DNA from: Hafnia paralvei ATCC 29927 | GTDB lineage: Bacteria; Pseudomonadota; Gammaproteobacteria; Enterobacterales; Enterobacteriaceae | Assembly: GCF_001655005.1 (NCBI RefSeq) | Contig: NZ_LXET01000044.1 | Coordinates: forward strand, 62,001-126,000 | Direction: 5' to 3' | DNA: 64,000 nucleotides | Shown here: positions 60,689 to 64,000 of the stretch, piece after piece | How the letters are laid out: the number at the start of each line of letters is the position of its first letter | Position numbering within the stretch: the first letter of the stretch is position 1 | Made by a program: the position numbers and the translations under genes | Notes under the pieces: generated by a model | Told to the model about the DNA's origin: nothing | Database searches by the model: none | Seen by the model: the letters and a program-made list of their open reading frames with translations, nothing else

Positions 60689-62089
60689 ATGAGCGTAGTG
60701 CCTGTAGTCGACGTACTGCAAGGCCGTGCCGCGGTCGACACTGAAGTTACCGTGCGCGGGTGGGTACGTACCCGGAGAGATTCTAAAGCTGGTATCTCCT
60801 TCCTCGCCGTTTATGACGGCTCCTGCTTTAATCCGTTACAGGCCGTCGTTAATAATTCTCTGCCGAATTATGAAAGTGATGTTTTACGCCTGACAACCGG
60901 CTGCTCTCTTGAAGTTACGGGTAAAGTCGTTCCTTCGCCAGGCGAAGGTCAGAGCTTCGAGCTGCAAGCAACAGAAGTCAAAGTTGTGGGCTGGGTTGAA
61001 GATCCTGATACCTATCCAATGGCAGCAAAACGTCACAGCATCGAGTACCTGCGTGAGGTTGCCCACCTGCGCCCGCGCACTAACCTGATCGGCGCCGTAG
61101 CGCGTGTTCGCCACACTCTGGCTCAAGCAATCCATCGCTACTTCCATGAAAATGGCTATTTCTGGGTTTCTACCCCACTCATCACCGCTTCAGATACCGA
61201 AGGCGCGGGCGAAATGTTCCGTGTTTCCACTCTGGATATGGAAAACCTGCCACGTACCGATGAAGGTAAAGTTGATTTCGGCGAAGATTTCTTTGGTCGT
61301 GAAGCATTCCTGACCGTATCGGGTCAGTTGAATGGAGAGACCTACGCTTGTGCACTATCGAAGGTTTATACCTTCGGACCGACTTTCCGTGCTGAAAACT
61401 CCAATACTAGCCGCCATCTGGCTGAATTCTGGATGGTTGAACCTGAAGTTGCGTTTGCCGACCTGAACGATATTGCGGGCGTTGCAGAAGGAATGCTGAA
61501 GTATGTCTTCCAGGCCGTATTGGATGAACGCGCAGACGACATGGAGTTCTTCGCTCAACGTGTTGATAAAGATGCGATCGATCGTCTGAAACGTTTTGTC
61601 ACCTCTGACTTTGCGCAGGTCGATTACACCGAAGCGGTAGATATTTTGCTCAACTGCGGCAAGACCTTCGAAAACCCAGTGTATTGGGGCGTGGATCTTT
61701 CTTCCGAGCATGAGCGCTACTTAGCTGAGCAACACTTTAAAGCGCCGGTGGTTGTTAAAAACTATCCAAAAGATATCAAAGCGTTCTATATGCGCATGAA
61801 CGAAGATGGCAAAACCGTGGCGGCAATGGACGTATTGGCTCCTGGGATCGGCGAAATTATTGGCGGTTCTCAGCGTGAGGAACGTCTAGACATGCTGGAT
61901 GCACGTTTGGAAGAAATGGGGCTGAATAAAGAAGACTACTGGTGGTACCGTGACCTGCGTCGTTATGGCACCGTTCCACACTCTGGTTTTGGCCTCGGAT
62001 TTGAACGTTTAATCGCCTATGTCACCGGCGTGCAAAACGTTCGTGACGTGATTCCATTCCCACGCACCCCACGAAACGCAACTTTCTAA
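60689..62089 (+). CDS. asnS: Asparaginyl-tRNA synthetase
   Basis: Class II synthetase that charges tRNA-Asn. The 466-residue protein has the N-terminal OB-fold anticodon domain (about 15-105; VTVRGWVRTRRDSKAG), then the catalytic domain with motif 2 FRAENSNTSRHLAEFWMVEPE and motif 3 GFGLGFERLIAYVTG. I chose the ATG at 60689 (MSVVPVVDVLQG) by family match and the GAGAG upstream; an ATG at 60647 adds 14 residues. It lies between pncB and the porin gene, as in E. coli. Confidence 0.97.
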   Translation: MSVVPVVDVLQGRAAVDTEVTVRGWVRTRRDSKAGISFLAVYDGSCFNPLQAVVNNSLPNYESDVLRLTTGCSLEVTGKVVPSPGEGQSFELQATEVKVVGWVEDPDTYPMAAKRHSIEYLREVAHLRPRTNLIGAVARVRHTLAQAIHRYFHENGYFWVSTPLITASDTEGAGEMFRVSTLDMENLPRTDEGKVDFGEDFFGREAFLTVSGQLNGETYACALSKVYTFGPTFRAENSNTSRHLAEFWMVEPEVAFADLNDIAGVAEGMLKYVFQAVLDERADDMEFFAQRVDKDAIDRLKRFVTSDFAQVDYTEAVDILLNCGKTFENPVYWGVDLSSEHERYLAEQHFKAPVVVKNYPKDIKAFYMRMNEDGKTVAAMDVLAPGIGEIIGGSQREERLDMLDARLEEMGLNKEDYWWYRDLRRYGTVPHSGFGLGFERLIAYVTGVQNVRDVIPFPRTPRNATF

Positions 62090-62128
62090 ATAAGTAATAA
62101 AACAACATTTAAACGTTTTCATTACAAA

Positions 62129-62162
62129 AGAGGGGCCAGCAATGCTGGCCCCTCTCTTTTTT
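62129..62162 (+). terminator. Terminator after asnS
   Basis: AGAGGGGCCAGC, loop AAT, GCTGGCCCCTCT, then CTTTTTT. Confidence 0.92.
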
Positions 62163-62415
62163 AAACTTAGACCCCTGTCACAAAGTTCCCTAATTTTTAC
62201 AATTTGAAACACATACTTTCGTTTTGTTACGCGAATTATACTTTTGTATCATTTTCGATGTGGATTATCAGCCTAGTGAATGGAACACTGCGATGCAGAC
62301 ACAGGAAGACACCATACTTTCTCTTTTAGTTCCGTAAGTGATGAAATAGTTCCGCGCAGAATTAATTTAGGCAGTGGCAGGTGTCAAAAAAAAATAACTC
62401 CTTTAGAGGGTAACA
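62163..62415 (+). promoter_or_regulatory. ompF-type promoter and leader
   Basis: TTTTTACAATTTGAAACACA and TTTTGTTACGC (about 62193-62233) resemble the direct OmpR-binding repeats before E. coli ompF. The leader keeps GGCAGTGGCAGGTGTCA (62373-62389), also found before E. coli ompF, where small RNAs such as MicF act on the following region. GAGGGTAACA is the ribosome-binding site. Confidence 0.6.
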
Positions 62416-63531
62416 ATGATGAAACGCAATATTCTTGCAGTAGTGATCCCAGCGCTGTTGGCAGCTGGTGCAGCAAACGCAGCTGAAATCTATAACAAAG
62501 ATGGCAACAAGCTGGATCTGTACGGTAAAGTTGACGGCCTGCACTACTTCTCTGACGACAAAGGTTCAGACGGTGATCAGTCTTACGCTCGTTTCGGCTT
62601 CAAAGGCGAAACTCAGATTTCTGATCAACTGTCTGGTTATGGTCAGTGGGAATACAACATCAAAGTTAACAACACTGAAGGCAACGGCTCTTCTAAAAAC
62701 GCAACCCGTCTGGGCTTTGCTGGCCTGAAATTCGGTGACTACGGTTCATTCGACTACGGTCGTAACTACGGCGTAATCTACGACGTAGAAGCATGGACTG
62801 ATATGCTGCCAGAGTTCGGTGGTGATACTTATACCAACAGCGATAACTTCATGACCGGTCGTACCAACGGCGTTGCTACCTACCGTAACAACAACTTCTT
62901 CGGTCTGGTTGATGGCTGGAACTTCGCAGTTCAGTATCAGGGTAAAAACGGCAGTGCGACCGAAAGCAACAATGGTCGTGACTACCAGCAGCAGAATGGT
63001 GACGGCTACGGTTTGTCTACCACTTATGATTTCGGAATGGGTATCAGCGCTGGTGCGGCGTACTCTTCATCTGACCGTACTAATCAGCAAACTACTCTAG
63101 GCCGTCAGGTTAATAGTAACGTAGCTGGTGGCGATAAAGCTGACGCATGGACCGCTGGCCTGAAGTACGATGCTAACAACGTCTACTTGGCAGCTATGTA
63201 TGCAGAAACTCGCAACATGACTCCATACGGCAAGACCGGTATCGCAGACAAAACTCAGAACTACGAAATCGTAGCTCAGTACCAGTTCGACTTCGGTCTG
63301 CGCCCATCCGTTGCTTACCTGCAGTCTAAAGGTAAAGACCTGAACACCAACTTATCTGGTGACAAAGATCTGGTTAAATATGTTGATGTCGGCGCGACTT
63401 ACTACTTCAACAAAAACATGTCTACCTATGTTGATTACAAAATCAACCTGCTGGATGACAACGATTTCACCAAAGCTAACGGCATCGCTACTGACGATAT
63501 CGTCGCTCTGGGTCTGGTATACCAGTTCTAA
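62416..63531 (+). CDS. ompF: OmpF/OmpC-family general porin
   Basis: Trimeric 16-strand outer-membrane porin for small hydrophilic solutes. The 371-residue precursor has a signal peptide ending ANA before AEIYNKDGNKLDLYGKVDG. Loop 3 carries the porin signature DMLPEFGGDTYT, and the protein ends LGLVYQF with a terminal Phe. Its place between asnS and aspC is that of E. coli ompF, and the leader resembles ompF, so I use that symbol; sequence alone would also allow an OmpC-type name. Two adjacent ATG codons (62416, 62419) are both possible starts. Confidence 0.92.
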   Translation: MMKRNILAVVIPALLAAGAANAAEIYNKDGNKLDLYGKVDGLHYFSDDKGSDGDQSYARFGFKGETQISDQLSGYGQWEYNIKVNNTEGNGSSKNATRLGFAGLKFGDYGSFDYGRNYGVIYDVEAWTDMLPEFGGDTYTNSDNFMTGRTNGVATYRNNNFFGLVDGWNFAVQYQGKNGSATESNNGRDYQQQNGDGYGLSTTYDFGMGISAGAAYSSSDRTNQQTTLGRQVNSNVAGGDKADAWTAGLKYDANNVYLAAMYAETRNMTPYGKTGIADKTQNYEIVAQYQFDFGLRPSVAYLQSKGKDLNTNLSGDKDLVKYVDVGATYYFNKNMSTYVDYKINLLDDNDFTKANGIATDDIVALGLVYQF

Positions 63532-63570
63532 TCTGACGACAGTCTAACGACTGTAACAGAACAGAATTTA

Positions 63571-63597
63571 AGGCAGAGCTTCGGCTCTGCCTTTTGC
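63571..63597 (+). terminator. Terminator after the porin gene
   Basis: AAGGCAGAGC, loop TTCG, GCTCTGCCTTTT. A strong hairpin 40 bases after the stop. Confidence 0.9.
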
Positions 63598-63831
63598 TAT
63601 CGGCTATATTCCCTTGTGTTAAGCCTGTATTTTTTCCTATCCTCGCACGACGTTTACTCCCCTATTTTCCTCTCCCATTTCCCCTTTTCTTCTTATTTTT
63701 GGTGCTTTTATCATCATTGAAGCGTTCAGGTAACAACTTTGTATTCTTTTTGTGGCAAACGGTTGGCAAGCCTGCGACGTAGCGGTAATCTGAGGGCTCT
63801 CTGGCTCAACTCGACACATGGAAGCCCCTAC
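63598..63831 (+). promoter_or_regulatory. Upstream region of aspC
   Basis: About 230 bases, pyrimidine-rich at 63620-63700 on the plus strand, with no supported gene. It should hold the aspC promoter. Confidence 0.4.
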
Positions 63832-64000
63832 ATGTTTGAAAATATCCCAGCCGCACCAGCGGATCCGATTTTAGGTCTTGCCGATTTATTCCGTGCCGAC
63901 GCCCGTACCAATAAAATCAACTTAGGTATCGGTGTTTATAAAGATGAAACAGGTAAAACACCGGTGCTGACCAGCGTTAAAAAAGCTGAGCAGTATCTGC
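63832..64000 (+). CDS. aspC: Aspartate aminotransferase, 5' part (cut by window edge)
   Basis: PLP enzyme that interconverts aspartate and oxaloacetate with glutamate and 2-oxoglutarate. Only the first 56 codons are present. They begin MFENIPAAPADPILGLADLF and continue NKINLGIGVYKDETGKTPV, which matches AspC closely. The lysine that binds PLP lies outside the window. The position after ompF agrees with E. coli. Confidence 0.95.
   Translation, partial: MFENIPAAPADPILGLADLFRADARTNKINLGIGVYKDETGKTPVLTSVKKAEQYL

Noticed and set aside
63594..63782. 62-codon open frame between the porin gene and aspC
   Set aside because: Phe/Leu/Pro-rich translation from a pyrimidine-rich tract, no ribosome-binding site, lies in the aspC promoter region.

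Overview
The window reads as chromosomal DNA of a member of the Enterobacterales, most likely Hafnia or a close relative in the Hafniaceae. This rests on two things. The block from the serine tRNA to aspC keeps the enterobacterial order known from E. coli (serT-yccA-tusE-yccX-rlmI-hspQ-yccU-csgI-mgsA-helD-yccF-yccS-sxy-sulA-ompA-matP-lonH-fabA-rmf-pqiCBA-uup-rlmL-ycbX-zapC-pyrD-pepN-pncB-asnS-ompF-aspC). The quorum-sensing pair is of the EsaI/EsaR type with convergent, overlapping 3' ends. The genus is an inference.

Positions 1-21346, all on the minus strand, hold most of a type VI secretion system (T6SS) operon resembling the EAEC Sci-1 layout. In transcription order it is tssB, tssC, tssK, tssL, tagL, hcp, clpV, vgrG, a 749-residue candidate effector, three tandem SUMF1-fold lipoproteins, a DUF3592 membrane protein, a small PAAR protein, a 406-residue membrane protein of unknown function, and tssM, which runs off the left edge. 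tssA, E, F, G and J are not in the window and probably lie further left. The structural genes are GC-rich. The cargo from the last third of vgrG to the first 80 or so codons of tssM is clearly AT-richer, as if a cargo cassette had been exchanged between conserved flanks. This cassette is the most interesting part of the window: the effector and its candidate immunity proteins do not match a family I can name with certainty.

Positions 21347-24495 hold a 1.2 kb intergenic region, an EsaR-like regulator, an EsaI-like acyl-homoserine-lactone synthase and tRNA-Ser(UGA). Upstream of the regulator are two 12-bp palindromes resembling lux boxes. Before them is a promoter-hairpin-terminator unit that looks like a small RNA or attenuator, recalling the esaS locus next to esaR in Pantoea stewartii. 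The T6SS and quorum-sensing genes together sit on the 3' side of the tRNA, a common place for acquired DNA.

From 24496 to the right edge the window is core genome: tRNA and rRNA modification (tusE, rlmI, rlmL), stress response (hspQ with a sigma-32-like promoter, sulA with a LexA box, rmf), envelope (ompA, ompF-type porin, pqiABC, yccS, csgI), chromosome and division (matP, zapC, sulA, helD), lipid synthesis (fabA with FadR and FabR sites), NAD and pyrimidine metabolism (pncB, pyrD with a PurR box), and translation and proteolysis (asnS, pepN, lonH, uup). Three genes interrupt the familiar order: a LysR-type regulator between fabA and rmf, a 72-residue unknown protein between rlmL and ycbX, and a membrane diguanylate cyclase between pepN and pncB. 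Two copies of a short dispersed palindromic repeat lie beside helD and ycbX.
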